A stretch of DNA of 64,000 nucleotides, taken from the NCBI GenBank assembly GCA_947311845.1, contig CAMZMU010000020.1, forward strand, positions 38,397,904 to 38,461,903, read 5' to 3'. Numbering within the stretch: position 1 is the first letter of the stretch; each line of letters starts with the position of its first letter. This stretch comes from Poa pratensis (taxonomy: Eukaryota; Streptophyta; Magnoliopsida; Poales; Poaceae). The position numbers were made by a program, and so were the translations under genes. The notes beneath the pieces are model-generated. The model did no database searches. It had not been told where the DNA came from and saw only the letters and a program-made list of their open reading frames with translations. Below, in pieces: positions 45,895-57,160 of this stretch.

Positions 45895-46085
45895 TAACCT
45901 CACCGGCCATATACTTGCTTAGGCCTTAGGGTGATGTTCAAAAAACACATCGGCCAAATATTCTGCTTAGGACGATGTCTAAATATCACATGGGCCAATG
46001 CTTCTGCTTAGGGTGATGTCAAAACTCATCGACCAAACTTTCTCAAGGCGATATTTTGAATAATATACCGGCCACCATATTTTCA
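45895..46085. repeat. Degenerate ~45-bp minisatellite beside the Gypsy gag
   Basis: Four to five units of the pattern CGGCCAWATWYTTCTGCTTAGG plus GATGT-AAA-CACAT, shortening rightwards, next to the 3' end of the minus-strand gag remnant. Confidence 0.7.
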
Positions 46086-46882
46086 AGCCTCGGGCGTTCG
46101 AAATTCAGCGGGCAAAGAAAACACCATATTAACATCCATATCAGTAGGTATATTCCCGCTATTTTCTGAACTATCATCATCAATCACGTCATCTACGCGG
46201 TCAGCAACCATGTCATCTGCGAGGTCCTTAACCGTGTCATCTACGAGGTCATCAGCTGGGTTATCTGCAGGATCATTAGCCGTGTCATCCGCGAGGTCGT
46301 CAGTTTCATCATCTTCGGCTTCATTCTCCTCCGCTACGATGCGCTTGTCCTTCCAAACTTTTGTAGGCACCATTGGTCTTTCTCGATTGAACAATTCATC
46401 GCGCTTCTTCTCGGCTATCTTCTCCTTTATTTCCAAAGCTCGCAGCCGCTGTATACGCCGTTTCTGAGTGTGCGTGAGCCCCGTCGGGCACCACCGAGGT
46501 CCCGGTTTAATCCCTGGTGCGACTGACTTAATTCTGTTGCTCCCCAAGTCTCTCAGCCTATACCGTTGTACTGCTGTTCCTGTGATAAACAATTTATCCT
46601 TGGCCGAAATACTTTTCTGCTGATCAGATTCACTACCGGATCCATTATTCTGGCCTCCCCTATTACCTGGATCCCTTCGTTGTGTAGACCCGCTAGAACA
46701 AGATTTTAAACCCATTGAAGACGACCTCATGGATGTACATGAGCTGCTCTTTCTTATAGCTGGATCGGTATGCATGCTAGCTGATTCAGCTTTCTGACTT
46801 GTACTGGAAGATGCATGCAACGAGTGTATTAACCAAACTATCCTCTTGTGTAACGGCGTCCTTTCTCTGAACTGAGCCACAC
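46083..46882 (-). pseudogene. Gypsy-type gag/linker remnant
   Basis: A 265-codon minus-strand frame (MAQFRERTPLHKRIVWLIHSLHASS). It contains ITGTAVQRYRLRDLGSN, APGIKPGPRWCPTGLTHTQKRRIQRLRALEI and MVPTKVWKDKRIVAEENEAEDDE, then Asp-rich DLADDTAN-type repeats and MDVNMVFSLPAEFR. This is the pre-protease region that recurs in cereal Gypsy polyproteins. It stops shortly after LPAEFR, and no protease or RT follows. The hAT element at 46891 separates it from its N-terminal piece at 48999-49043. Confidence 0.75.
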
Positions 46883-46890
46883 CTTACTGA

Positions 46891-48990
46891 CAGGGCCGTC
46901 TCCAGAAATTGGAGGCCCCAGCGCATAGTTCAGTATGAGGCCCTAATGTTTCCTTTTTTTCTTCTAAATAACCAAAATAGTCCATTCTGTATCTGTTTTT
47001 CTGAAATGTAATTTCGTGTTATACTCGTAATCAATCCTGCCACTATCAAGAACTATCATAGCCAATATATAAATTATTTCTAAGCTGATTTATAAAAGAC
47101 ATGGTTTGCTAGTATATACACAAAAGATGATACACATGCACACATAAGCTGAAAATAACAAAATTAACAGATGCACTTGCATATACTGTATACAGTATAC
47201 TCGTCAATGTCATAAATTAATTATTCAAATGAGAGAAAAAGGTAGACATTAAATAGGGTTGGTCTTCTTGGAGCTGAAATAGCACTACGGCTAAGACTTC
47301 TTTTTAGGTCTCCTTCCATATCGCCCTCCTCTCTTCACCGACACCTTGAGAGTCGACTTTTTCGCTCCGCTACCGCCCCTCCCCTTCTGTAGCTCTAGCA
47401 GCGTTGCTCGCCGGTGTGAGGATGGTGTAGGTGGTCGTGCTCCCTCCGTACAGAGTAGTAGTAGGTCTAGTTTTGAGTTTGTTGCTTTAGTGTTGTCCCA
47501 TGTGGCGAATGGCGTGATGCCGAGGGGAAGACCGCCGCCGCGGCTTGCGAGCGCCGGCCGGTGCTGGGTGGTGGTGGTTTTGCTACTCTCAGTCCTCCAG
47601 AGGTTGGAGGCGGCGAGCGACGGAGCTACTCCCGCTTCTCCGTTTCCTCCCCTAAATAAGCTCGTCGGTGATGTGAACAATAGCATCGCTCTGTTCTGCT
47701 CTTCTCCTACTCGATCTGGTCGCCATGGAGGCGAAGGGTGGTAGTTCATGGGCGGATCTGGAGGTGCGCGAGGAGGCAGGCAGGATCTGAGGTCGCTTCA
47801 TGCCGGTTCCAGCGTGGCTGGCGGAGTTGACCAGCTCTGTTTGTGCAGGGGTCCATGGTGGGCAATCTTCTGGAGCGGATCTGCTCAGATGCGGTCGATT
47901 TCTTATGCTGCTATGAATTTCCTCGTCCTTGCTAGATTGGGAACGCCCATCCACGTTCTGGCCGGCCATGGTGGCGAGGAAACCGGGATTGGCGACGCTG
48001 CAATCTGGGAGGCTGGAGGTGGTTTAGCCTGGACGAAGCACCAATATGGTAATCTCTGCATGGCAGCTTCTTTCTGCTGATGTGATCTTCGCTCAGTTGG
48101 TGCAGGTTCATCCTATGTGCTTTCTTGCTATCTGTCTGGTTGCCATGCAATGCATCGAATGCAAACTATTGGGCATGATGATTATGCGTTCTTGCTGTTC
48201 GGGACATGCCGGAGGCGGGTGAGAGCGTCTCTGCAGCGGTTTCTCAGATTTAACGCCAAAGAACCTTCTGATTTGAGCTCGGTGTTGGACATTTTAGATC
48301 TACAGCTCAATCTCCTACCTCATAGGCATCTGTCAACGCGATTGCTGGTTGAGCCGCTGGCTTTACGGTTGACGAGATTGCGAGAGGCCCCGGAAGAGTA
48401 CGATTGCAGGTTTGTTGCGTCCGAGTTCTCAACGGACCCCCTGGCAGGCTCCGGTTGTGCTCTTCTGCATAAACATCATGTTTCTTCAGTAGTTCTTCTC
48501 GCATGTACTCAGCTAGACAAGTTTGTTTGTCAGGATGAAAGTTGTAATCTTTGTGTTGTAACTTGTTATACTATCTAATAAAAGTAGTTTCTAGTGTTCA
48601 AAGCTAAGACTGGGAGCCTGCATTTGATCGATGGTGAATCAGTAATTGCATGGTGCTGATTGCAGCGAGCTGAACCTTGGCATTGGTCGCTTGGCTTGGT
48701 GCGGCGTGCCGGCCTCGCGCTCCTACAGTCCTGCGAGGGGGCCCCGCCCTGGAGCCATGAACCAGAACTTGAAGCACGAGACACCCGATCGGGATTCAAG
48801 CGACCAGAGAAGAAAGGAATCAAACAACTGATGTGCAGATTTGCTTCTAAACTCAAAACGAGGGCAGCTGTAACTGAAAAACAAAGCGCAACTAGAGAAG
48901 GAACGAGTGAACTCGGCCCAAGTTGGGGGCCCATGCAAATCGGGGGCCCTGTGCAAGCGCATAGTTCGCACGTGCCCCTCGACGGCCCTT
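46891..48990. mobile_element. hAT-type element inserted in a Gypsy gag
   Basis: CAGGGCCGTC at the left and GACGGCCCTT at the right, with more distal AGCGCATAGTTC motifs near both ends. Flanked by CTTACTGA (46883-46890) and CTTACTGC (48991-48998), an 8-bp duplication with one mismatch. It is 2,100 bp long, and no transposase is recognised. Confidence 0.85.
47290..48590. other. Transcript-like cargo in the hAT element, unrecognised
   Basis: GC-rich block with open frames on both strands (47291-47749 minus, 47346-47744 plus, 48117-48578 plus). The plus-strand tail TTGTTATACTATCTAATAAAAGTAG near 48561 looks like the 3' end of a transcript or LINE. Possibly a captured gene or an inserted retro-copy. 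No family assigned. Confidence 0.35.
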
Positions 48991-48998
48991 CTTACTGC

Positions 48999-49043
48999 AT
49001 CAAGGTATGTTCCCTCTGAACTATTCTCAGCAGCATCAGCCAT
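48999..49043 (-). pseudogene. N-terminal piece of the same Gypsy gag
   Basis: MADAAENSSEGTYLDA on the minus strand, ending at the target duplication of the hAT element; the other side of the hAT continues as gag-like sequence in a neighbouring frame. Confidence 0.6.
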
Positions 49044-49082
49044 TTCACTAGCACCAGTACGTACAACTGCCTTGCCTAAACG

Positions 49083-50230
49083 TGTCGGCGCAGTGGAAAC
49101 CAGGGTACCATGGGCCGGCCTGCCACAGCCCTCGATGCTCTGCAGAAGAGTCTGCTAAGGACCAGGCGTTTCAGCTTGGTGAGCCTCGTGAGGGACTTTT
49201 CCCTCGCGAGGGCTTCTTCACTCTACTGAGCTTTTCCACTAAGGACCAGGCGTTCAGCCTGGCGAGCCTCGCGAGGGATCTTTCCCTCGAGAGGGCTACC
49301 CTTGGCTGGAAAATCACTAAGTCCTGGTGCACGTCTGCGCCACCCTCGCGAGGCGTCAAGTACTTCAGAACCTCGGCGAGGCACCCTGCCCTCGCGGGGT
49401 TCCTTCAAGTGGAAGCAAGCGCTGCACCCGCTGCAGAGCGCACATGACCTCTGCGCCCAACGCAGAGTGACGCGCGCGTCTGTGCGCGATGACGACGATG
49501 CCGCAGTTGCCGTTCTCGTGTATAAAGCGGTCAACAAAGGTGCGGCAAGCAAAGCGGACTCCCAGTATTGCTATTTCGGTGATAAGGGGACCGGCGGCCG
49601 CTACGCTCCAAGCGGACGTCACCGTGGGGCACGCCACGGACCTCTGCAGCGCCAGCCCATCGTCCTGGATGGACGGTGGCTTTTTCTGCCAAGGAGACGT
49701 TGCTCTCTGCCATGGACCGTGTCCATGGACAGCCCGGCACCGTGCACTGCGCTCCTCCTTCGTCGCCATGTGGTATCCCTTCCCGCCTTGTGGTTTCGGG
49801 GAAGAGGACCGAGGCATGTATAAAAGGAGGCAGTGTACGACCAAGGAAGGGGATTCCAACTGATCCCGGCCATTCGAGCCAGTTCAATCGATTCATTCCA
49901 CACCCAGGCGGCTACGTCGCAAGGAAGAAGACGAAGCTCCTTCCACCATAGTCCACCATAGCCAAAGCTGAGCCCTCGGCAAGCTCATTGTAATGTAACC
50001 TCTTCAAGCAGTGCAATACAACATAGCAGGACGTAGGGTCTTTACACCTCACGGTGGGCCTGAACATGGGTACGGGCTGGTGTTTACTCTCTGCCGTGTC
50101 GTTCCTCACCGAGCTCGACGAGCACCGTCGCCGAGGTAGTTGAGGATTTGTTTGACGTCGTGTTCAGCCCCTTACTCGATTCCTGGCATCAGTGAGACAC
50201 CCCTAGTTCCTTGGGACCAGTTCTCCGACA
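49083..50230 (+). mobile_element. 5' LTR of a Tat-like Gypsy element
   Basis: TGTCGGCGCAGTGG to TTCTCCGACA (1,148 bp), followed at once by TTTGGCGCGCCAGGTAGGG, the leader seen in Tat/Retand-type Gypsy elements. GTATAAAAGGAGG at 49817 is the TATA box. CCTCGCGAGGG palindromes and a duplicated CTAAGGACCAGGCGTT unit lie in the first third. Confidence 0.75.
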
Positions 50231-50289
50231 TTTGGCGCGCCAGGTAGGGTGCTGAGGCGCGTCTTCAACTTCTTCGACCTCTCCGCGCC

Positions 50290-51926
50290 ATGGGTGACAC
50301 GCGAGCTGAGCGTCTCGCCCGACGGACGTCCGGCAGGGCCAACACCGAGCCCGCCACCAACAACAACCCGCGTGGCCGCCCACGCGCCAACCGCGCTTCG
50401 GAGCGCAAAGCCGAGCCGCGCGTCGAGCACCCTGAAGACGACGGCGGCAACGGCAACGACGGCGGCAACGACGACGATGGCGAGGGAGCTTCCTCCCAGC
50501 ACCCGTCCAGGCGCGAGAGCGCCTCCACGCAGAGCCGGGTGGCGCCCAGTCTAGCCACCGCGCTACTCATGGCGCAGGAGCTGCTGCGCTACCGCCCACA
50601 CAGGCGGGCCACGACAACTGGCTCGGGCGCCTCGAGGAGCTCATCAACGCCGCTGCGGTACCTGCTCCAACGCCGACGCCGACACCCTCTCGCTCGCTGG
50701 TGCGCCACTCCGGACGCGAAGGGAACATAGGGCACGACGCTCTTCCCTCTCCGCCTCCGCCACCTCCTCCACCAGCTGGAGCACCGGCGGGAAACCACCG
50801 CACTGCGTCGCACGCGTCCTCGCCGCACGACTGCCAGATTGTGCAGCGAACTCCAGCAGACGCGCGCGTGGAGATCGAGCGGCAACGGGACCGCCACAAC
50901 CGTGTCGTCCAGGAGATTGCAGCCGCAGGCCGCCAGAACCGCGGCGCGCTCGCGGGCGGCGCTGTGACATACGCCACAGGCTGCACCGCCTTCACCCGCA
51001 ACTTGCGCCGCGTCGTCTGGCCGGTGAAGTTCAAGCCAGACCTCCCTCCGCGCTACGACGGCAGGACCAACCCTCTGGAGTTTCTGCAGCTCTACATCGT
51101 CTCCATCCAAGCCACGGGAGGGGATGACAAGGTGATGGCCAACTGGCTCTCCATGGCCCTCAAGGATTCCGCGCTCTCATGGCTCATGAACCTCCCCGAG
51201 AACACCATCGACACATGGGAGGAGCTCTGCAAGGTCTTCGTCGCAAACTTTAAGGGCACGTACGAGCGCGCACTCACCTACAATGATCTCCGCGCGGTGC
51301 GCCAGAAGCCAGACGAGACCCTCCGCAGGTACATCCAGCGCTTCAGCCAGGTCCGCAACAAGATCCCGAACATCCCGGACACGCACGTCATCTCTGCCTT
51401 CAGAGAGGGCGTCACGAACTGCAGGATGCTCGAGAAGCTCGGCATCCACGACACCCTCACCTCAGTGGTGAAGCTCTTCGACTTGGCGGACAAGTGCGCC
51501 AAGGCAGAAGAGGGTCTCCTCTTCGTCAAGCAAGAAACGGAGGAAGAGCCTCCTGAGGGGTCCAGGAGCAGGAGGAAGCCTGTCGAGAAGCACAAGACCA
51601 CCGCCATCCTCGCGGCAGAGCCTGACACCAAGCAGCCTCGCGAGGCCTCTCCGGCGGCTGACGAGAAGAAAGTAGACAATCACCCATTCTGCATCTACCA
51701 CAACAGGCACAACCACGCGACTGAAAACTGCCGGGAGCTCAAGCAGCTCAGCAAGGAACGCGAGAGGAACCAAGGCCGAGGCGGCCGCGGCGGAGGCCGT
51801 GGCGGCCGCGGGGTGGACGCCGCAACAACTACCAGCAGCAGGGGGCTCAGGCGAACCCCGCCGGGCGAAACAGCAATCTCCCTGACGAGAACCCTGGAGG
51901 CTACCAGGCCCCTCAGGGGGCAATAG
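50290..51926 (+). pseudogene. Tat-like Gypsy gag, frameshifted
   Basis: ATG at 50290 (MGDTRAERLARRTSGRAN). The frame shifts near 50596 (after LLMAQELLRYRP) and continues from about 50700 in another frame. The capsid part is clear: WPVKFKPDLPPRYDGRTNPLEFLQLY, WLSMALKDSALSWLMNLPENTI, TWEELCKVFVANFKGTYER, LRRYIQRFSQVRNKIPNI and LEKLGIHDTLTSVVKLFDLADKCAKAEE. A zinc-knuckle-like CIYHNRHNHATENCRELKQL follows, then a Gly/Arg-rich tail. About 500 residues. It supplied capsid for reverse transcription before the indels. Confidence 0.88.
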
Positions 51927-51929
51927 CAT

Positions 51930-52691
51930 GCATCCTCGGCGGGTCTCAGGCGCCCAAGTCCAACAACCACTTCAAGCAGTTCTCTCGCGAGGTCAACGCT
52001 GCGCTTCCAGGGATTGAGGCGTCCCAACCCCTCAAGTGGTCGCAATACACCATTGCTTTCGACTCCAGCGACCACCCCAAGTCCACCAAGACTGTCGGCA
52101 CCATCCCTCCGGTGTGCACTCCCATCATCAACAATATCGCTGTCGCCAAGACGCTCATAGATGGGGGTGCAGGCTTGAATGTCATCTCTGTCGAGACCTT
52201 CGAACAGCTTCAAGTGCCATACGAGTGGCTGATGCCCTCCAGGCCCTTCACGGGGTGACAAGTGGCTCCACTACACTGCTGGGGCAGGTGAGGCTCGCGG
52301 TCACCTTCGGCACGCCGCAGAACTACCGCACCGAGCAAATCGACTTCGACGTCGCGCACATCGGCCTGCCCTACAACGCCATCCTCGGCTATCCCGCCCT
52401 CGCGAATTTCATGGCCGTCACTCACCACGCCTACAACATCGTCAAGCTTCCAGGCAGCGGCGGCACCATCTCCATCCACGGTCAATTCCAGGACGCAATG
52501 CGCTCTGTCGAGACCGCCTACAAGGCCGCTGCAGTGGCATTCCCTGCCGACGAGGACATGGAGCCCCTTGAGAGGCCAGCGAAGAAGAAGCGGCTGCTTT
52601 CACAGGAACAAGCAGCTACGAAGAAGGTGTCGCTGGACGCCAGCGGCTTGGGGGCTAGCGTCACCATAGGCGCTGGCTTGCCTCCCAAATA
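51930..52691 (+). pseudogene. Tat-like Gypsy protease region
   Basis: Reading frame GAIACILGGSQAPKSNNHFKQFSREV, then TLIDGGAGLNVISVETFEQL with the aspartic protease Asp in a DGGAGLN active-site variant normal for this lineage, then a stop or shift at about 52259. The next frame continues GQVRLAVTFGTPQNYRTEQIDFDVA, LPYNAILGYPALANFMAVTHH and KLPGSGGTISI. A TAG at 52690 precedes the RT part. Confidence 0.82.
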
Positions 52692-53699
52692 GGAAAGCGC
52701 GCTCGTTGCCTTCCTCAGGGCAAACTCTGACATGTTCGCGTGGACACCGTCAGAGATGTCCGGAGTACCGAGGGAGGTGATCGAGCACCACTTAGCCGTG
52801 TGTCCAAACGCACACCCAGTGAAGCAAAAAGCGCGGCGTCAGAGAAGAAGGAGTTCATCATCAAGGAAGTAGAGAAGCTAAAAGAAGCACGCATAATTCG
52901 AGAAGTTGCGCACCCCGCATGGCTCTTCAACACGGTGGTCGTCCCCAAGCACACCGGGGGTGGCAGGCTCTGCATCGACTACACTGACATCAACAAGGCC
53001 TGCCCCAAGGACCCGTACCCGATGCCCAGAATAGACCAAATCGTGGACTCCACCGCCGGCTGCGATCTCCTCTTTTTTCTGGATGCCTTCTCAGGCTACC
53101 ACCAGATCAAGATGGCGAAGGAGGATGAGGAGAAGACAACATTTCTCACCCCTTGTGGTGTGTATTGCTACGTCTGCATGCCTTTCGGCCTGAAGAACGC
53201 CGGCGCCACCTTCCAGAGGCTCATGAGGACGGCCTTGGGGCTCAGATGGGGAGAAACGCAAAAGCCTACGTCGACGACATCGTGGTCAAGACTCGCGAAG
53301 AGCACACCCTCATGGAGGACCTCGAGGAGACCTTTGCCAACCTGCGCAAGGTAAACATCAAGCTGAACCCCGCCAAGTGCGTCTTCGGGGTACCATCAGG
53401 CAAACTCCTCGGGTTTCTAGTGTCCCACCGTGGCATAGAGGCAATCCGATAAGATCAAGGCCATAGAAGAGATGCAGCCACCTCATCGCCGCAAGGACAT
53501 GCAACGCCTGGCGGGATGCATGGCCAGCCTAGGCCGCTTCATCTCCAAGTTCGGCGAGAGGGCGCTGCCATTTTTCAAGATCATGAAGAGGTCTGGCACG
53601 TTCAAGTGGACACCGGAGGCGGACAAGGCATTTGAGGACCTGAAGAAGTACTTGGCCAGTCCACCAGTCATGGTCGCCCCAAGAGCGCATGAGTTGTAG
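52692..53699 (+). pseudogene. Tat-like Gypsy reverse transcriptase
   Basis: Across three frames: VPREVIEHHLAVCPNAHPVKQK, EARIIREVAHPAWLFNTVVVPK, RLCIDYTDINKACPKDPYPMPRIDQIVDS, FFLDAFSGYHQIKMAKEDEEKT, FGLKNAGATFQRLM, then (shift near 53245) NAKAYVDDIVVKT with the YVDD catalytic motif. LNPAKCVFGVPSGKLLGFLVS, a second shift near 53447, and the connection domain RALPFFKIMKRSGTFKWTPEADKAFEDLKK follow. It ends at VMVAPRAHEL-stop. Most of RNase H and all of integrase are deleted. A 20-bp segment (GAGCGCATGAGTTGTA) is duplicated at the break (53687 and 53712). Confidence 0.9.
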
Positions 53700-53904
53700 A
53701 TGAAGAAACCTATGAGCGCATGAGTTGTACAACCGTGCATTGCTTGTGGGTATGCCTCTTTGTCCAACGTAGGGAACAAGACGCCCTACAAGGCTGTGGA
53801 ACTCCAAACCAGCCTCAGGCAACCTCGAGAGGGAAAACGCCTCACCAGGGAACACAACACCCTCTACAAGATAAACGTCTCGCAAAGCTAAGTCCAGAAC
53901 TTAC
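53700..53904 (+). other. Remnant of the Tat-like element between RT and the Athila-like insertion
   Basis: Residual frames GNKTPYKAVELQTSL and the following GC-rich DNA appear to be what is left after a deletion removed integrase. They continue after 61249 on the other side of the nested element. Confidence 0.6.
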
Positions 53905-54184
53905 TGATGCATGTAAAATGCATACATGAACTTTGCACTTTAATTGCTTATATTCCAATCATATTTGCATCATATAAGGGTTATATCAATGTTTTATAAT
54001 GATTTTTGGGAATATTCATTTATTTCCTATTTTTATGGAATTAACCCTGCACAGGCAGAAAACCCCGTTTTCTTATTTTAATGTTTCAGGGACCCAAACG
54101 TCAACGAAATCACCTGGAAATTTACGGGCGTCAATATTTGGAAGGAAGAAGACCTGTGGGCGAAGGAAGCGAACAAACGGAGGC

Positions 54185-54252
54185 CGAGGCCAAACGGGGG
54201 TGGCCCACGCGGCCAGGTACTGTGGCCGCGTGGGCCCACCCGTTTGGCCTCG
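54185..54252. promoter_or_regulatory. Strong hairpin upstream of the LTR TATA box (left LTR)
   Basis: Arms CGAGGCCAAACG...CACGCGGCCA (54185-54215) and TGGCCGCGTG...CGTTTGGCCTCG (54223-54252) pair over about 30 bp with few interruptions around a 7-nt loop, ending about 50 bp before CCTATAAAAAAGG. Confidence 0.8.
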
Positions 54253-54303
54253 TGGCTCCGTTGCCGTCGATCTTCTCCACCGACATCGTCTTGACCTAAA
54301 AAC

Positions 54304-54312
54304 GCCTATAAA
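54304..54312 (+). promoter_or_regulatory. TATA box in the Athila-like LTR
   Basis: CTATAAAAA within CGCCTATAAAAAAGGTCC, repeated at the matching place of the right LTR (about 59922). Confidence 0.7.
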
Positions 54313-55891
54313 AAAGGTCCCCCGACGTTCTCTGGAAGGAGCGCCGCACAAACACAGAAACACCGAAACGGAGATCAGGAGCTGCAGATTGGAGGGGGAA
54401 AACTCCGGCGGGGCGCTGCCGGCGTGGTCTCCATCTTCTCCATCGACTTCTCCACCGTCTCCATGATGAAGAGGGAGTAGTCCACCTCTGGACTATGGGT
54501 TTGTGGAAGTAACTTATGTATCTCTCCTCTCTTGAGCTTCACTAATTAGCACCGTATGAGCTGCTGAACATGATTACGGTCACCGTTGTAATACCTTTGT
54601 GGTGGATCTTTATGAGTTAATATATGTTTGAGATTGCAATGTTTGTTTCAGTTATGAGTATAGATGCATATTATGTACCCCGTTCTTGTCTACTTGTTTT
54701 GATCAAGCATGTTTATGAGAGCGTGTGTGGGGGAACGTGTGCATTAGTTGGAGTAACGGGGGGTGGCTAGTGCAGTGAACGTGAGAGAAAGTTCTGCGAT
54801 CCACTTTGGTATCTTTACCTTACTTTGTTACCTCACTAGGGATAAACTAAAATACCATGCTACCGGGGATGTGGGCGTGACCATTGCCACTACTCCATGA
54901 CTAGATCTAGCATGTTCTTATTTTCACTTCATGTCATGATACTTAATGCTATACTCTGAGTTATCTTAATTACTGAGGTGTTATGATTTAGTTCGCATCT
55001 TGGTGGAGTATAAGAGAGGTTAATAACCAAAAGATCTCTATGTTAGGACGTGATGCCCATATATCTAAGTAACTTGTTATCAAACCCTGTGTTGCAATCT
55101 CATATGTTAACTGTGTGTGTTCCATTGTCTACCACTTTATAAAGAGAGAGTGCATTTGTGAAACCATGAACCCCAGTCCATTTTTAATCATAAGAAACAC
55201 CTTTCCAACACCATATACCACTTTTCTATTTTCAGCCATCATTAAATCCGAAAATACAAAAATACTTTTCATCTTGCATACATCATTCAAAAACCCAAAA
55301 ATATCATTTACCATTGCATCCACCATCATTGCATATTTATTTCTTGTTTGCATTGCATAACTATCCTGATATCATTCTTACACCTTGTGCTTGACAACCA
55401 CAGGTGAGGTTGAGGACCAAAACATCTAACCTTGTTTTGTAGGTAACCAAAAGAAGGATAAGAAGATAAATCTACCACTTCAGATTCCCCGAGAGTTCGA
55501 TATTAAACCCTCGAGTCACCCCTCGTGGGGAAAACTGTCTTCCACTTACTATACACTCTGCACTTGGAGTCTCAACCTAATCCCGTTTATTTTGCAGGTA
55601 TCAAGACTTGCTCTTCGGGATCATCAAGACGTTTTCTGGCGCCGTTGCCGGGGAATCGTAGCTGAGAGATTTATCCAAGGGTGTGCATCATCGCATTCAT
55701 CTCACAACAAAGTCAACGTCACCAACTTGTGCTAACACCTAAGCTTGGGGAGGTTGCACCTACGTGAGCACCATCTTATCCATCTTTACTTACAAAGCAA
55801 TTTATTTGTTTTGTTAGTGTCATTGCATATCATATCATATTTATTTCAGTTTTGCATAAAAAATTAAAAATACCAAAAAAAACTTGCTAAA

Positions 55892-57160
55892 ATGAATCCT
55901 AGTGCTGAAATGAACAACTTTGGTCAATACTATGGAGAGTCATTGATGGATGCTTGGTATAGAATTAAGGACACTAGTAAAAATGGTGTCATTAAATATA
56001 CTCCTGCCACTGTGATAAGAAACTTCTATAAAGGTATAGATGGCTGGTCGAAATGTTTTCTAGACTCATTGACTAGTGGAAAATTTGCTTCTGGAAATCC
56101 CTCACATGCTAATAATTTGATGGAAAATTTATTTGGGAATTCTATAGAATCCAAATATGAAACTGGGATCAAACAACTAAAAGCTTCTATGGATAGGTCA
56201 ACTTTATGTCTACAAACTTATGTGGAGGACTATCCTACTAAAAATGATTTGCATTCATTTATCCTTCATACCAAGTCTAGGATGAAAAAGACAAATAACA
56301 CTCTTTCTGGAATCTCTTTGAAAATGGAAACAATATTGAACTATGCCAAGTCTAAAAAGAAGTTGACTAGGGAATTGAATGAAAGAATATCTTCTATGCT
56401 GGAACCTTTAGATAGGGATATTAAGAATCATGTTGAAGAGGAGGATGACCTCCAAATAGCCTTGAATCTTGCTTTAAAGAAAAGGAATGAGAATCTTGCT
56501 TGGGAAGAAGTTGAGGAAGTTAAAATGCTTAATGAAGTCAAGGATCCTTTGCTTGACTTAGAAAATTGTAGCTTGCATGAATTAATATCTATCTTACAAA
56601 AATTTGCAAGTGATCCTTCCATCAACACTAACCAAGCAGGTTTTGGTTCTTATATTGCTAATCATGTCTTGAAAGAAAAGATTGCTAGGTACAACCAAGA
56701 GGCTATGATACCACCTAAGCTTGGGGATATGTGGATACCTAAGGTACTAGTAACTATTGGAAAAGAGACACACCATGCCATACTTGATCTAGGATCTAGT
56801 GTCTCTGTTTTATCTAAAGAACTATATGAAGTGCTTGAATTGAAAAATCTTGAAAAATGCTCTATTGAACTAGCACTTGCTGATGACTCTATTAAACATG
56901 CTTTGGGAAAAGTAAGTGATGTTATGGTAGAGTTACATATGACTTTTGTGCCTGTGGATTTTCTAATCATGGATATGGGGAATAAAACCTCTAGTCCTAT
57001 TATTCTTGGAAGACCTTTTCTTCGTACCACAGGTGCTATCATTGATTCAAAGGAAGGGAATGTAAAGTTTCAGTTTCCACACAAGAAGTGCATGGAACAC
57101 TTTCCAAGGAAGAGGGAACCACCAAAGTTCAAGCTCCCTCATGAGCTTCGTCCACAATAA
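55892..57160 (+). CDS. gag-protease of the Athila-like element (intact)
   Basis: A 422-codon uninterrupted frame starting ATG 55892 (MNPSAEMNNFGQYYGESLMDAWYRIKD). Gag signatures include ESLMDAWYRIKD, VIRNFYKGIDGWSKCFLDSL and GKFASGNPSHANNLMENLFG. A long Lys/Glu-rich helical stretch follows (residues about 120-220), then the aspartic protease: KVLVTIGKETHHAILDLGSSVSVLSKELYE with DLGSS in place of DTGA/DSGA. VPVDFLIMDMGNKTSSPIILGRPFLRTTGAIIDSKEGNVKF is the conserved end of Athila proteases. The stop at 57158-57160 follows LPHELRPQ. No zinc knuckle is seen. No RT follows within 2.3 kb. The conserved frame indicates recent activity as a cargo partner of an autonomous Athila. Confidence 0.92.
   Translation: MNPSAEMNNFGQYYGESLMDAWYRIKDTSKNGVIKYTPATVIRNFYKGIDGWSKCFLDSLTSGKFASGNPSHANNLMENLFGNSIESKYETGIKQLKASMDRSTLCLQTYVEDYPTKNDLHSFILHTKSRMKKTNNTLSGISLKMETILNYAKSKKKLTRELNERISSMLEPLDRDIKNHVEEEDDLQIALNLALKKRNENLAWEEVEEVKMLNEVKDPLLDLENCSLHELISILQKFASDPSINTNQAGFGSYIANHVLKEKIARYNQEAMIPPKLGDMWIPKVLVTIGKETHHAILDLGSSVSVLSKELYEVLELKNLEKCSIELALADDSIKHALGKVSDVMVELHMTFVPVDFLIMDMGNKTSSPIILGRPFLRTTGAIIDSKEGNVKFQFPHKKCMEHFPRKREPPKFKLPHELRPQ

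Noticed and set aside
50249..50730. Alternative frames over the Tat-like gag N-terminus
   Set aside because: GC-rich shadows; the frame with capsid motifs downstream fixes the true frame and the position of the indel.
53999..54466. ORFs inside the Athila-like LTRs
   Set aside because: LTR promoter and leader sequence; the same frames recur in the second LTR and are broken by one-base indels between copies.
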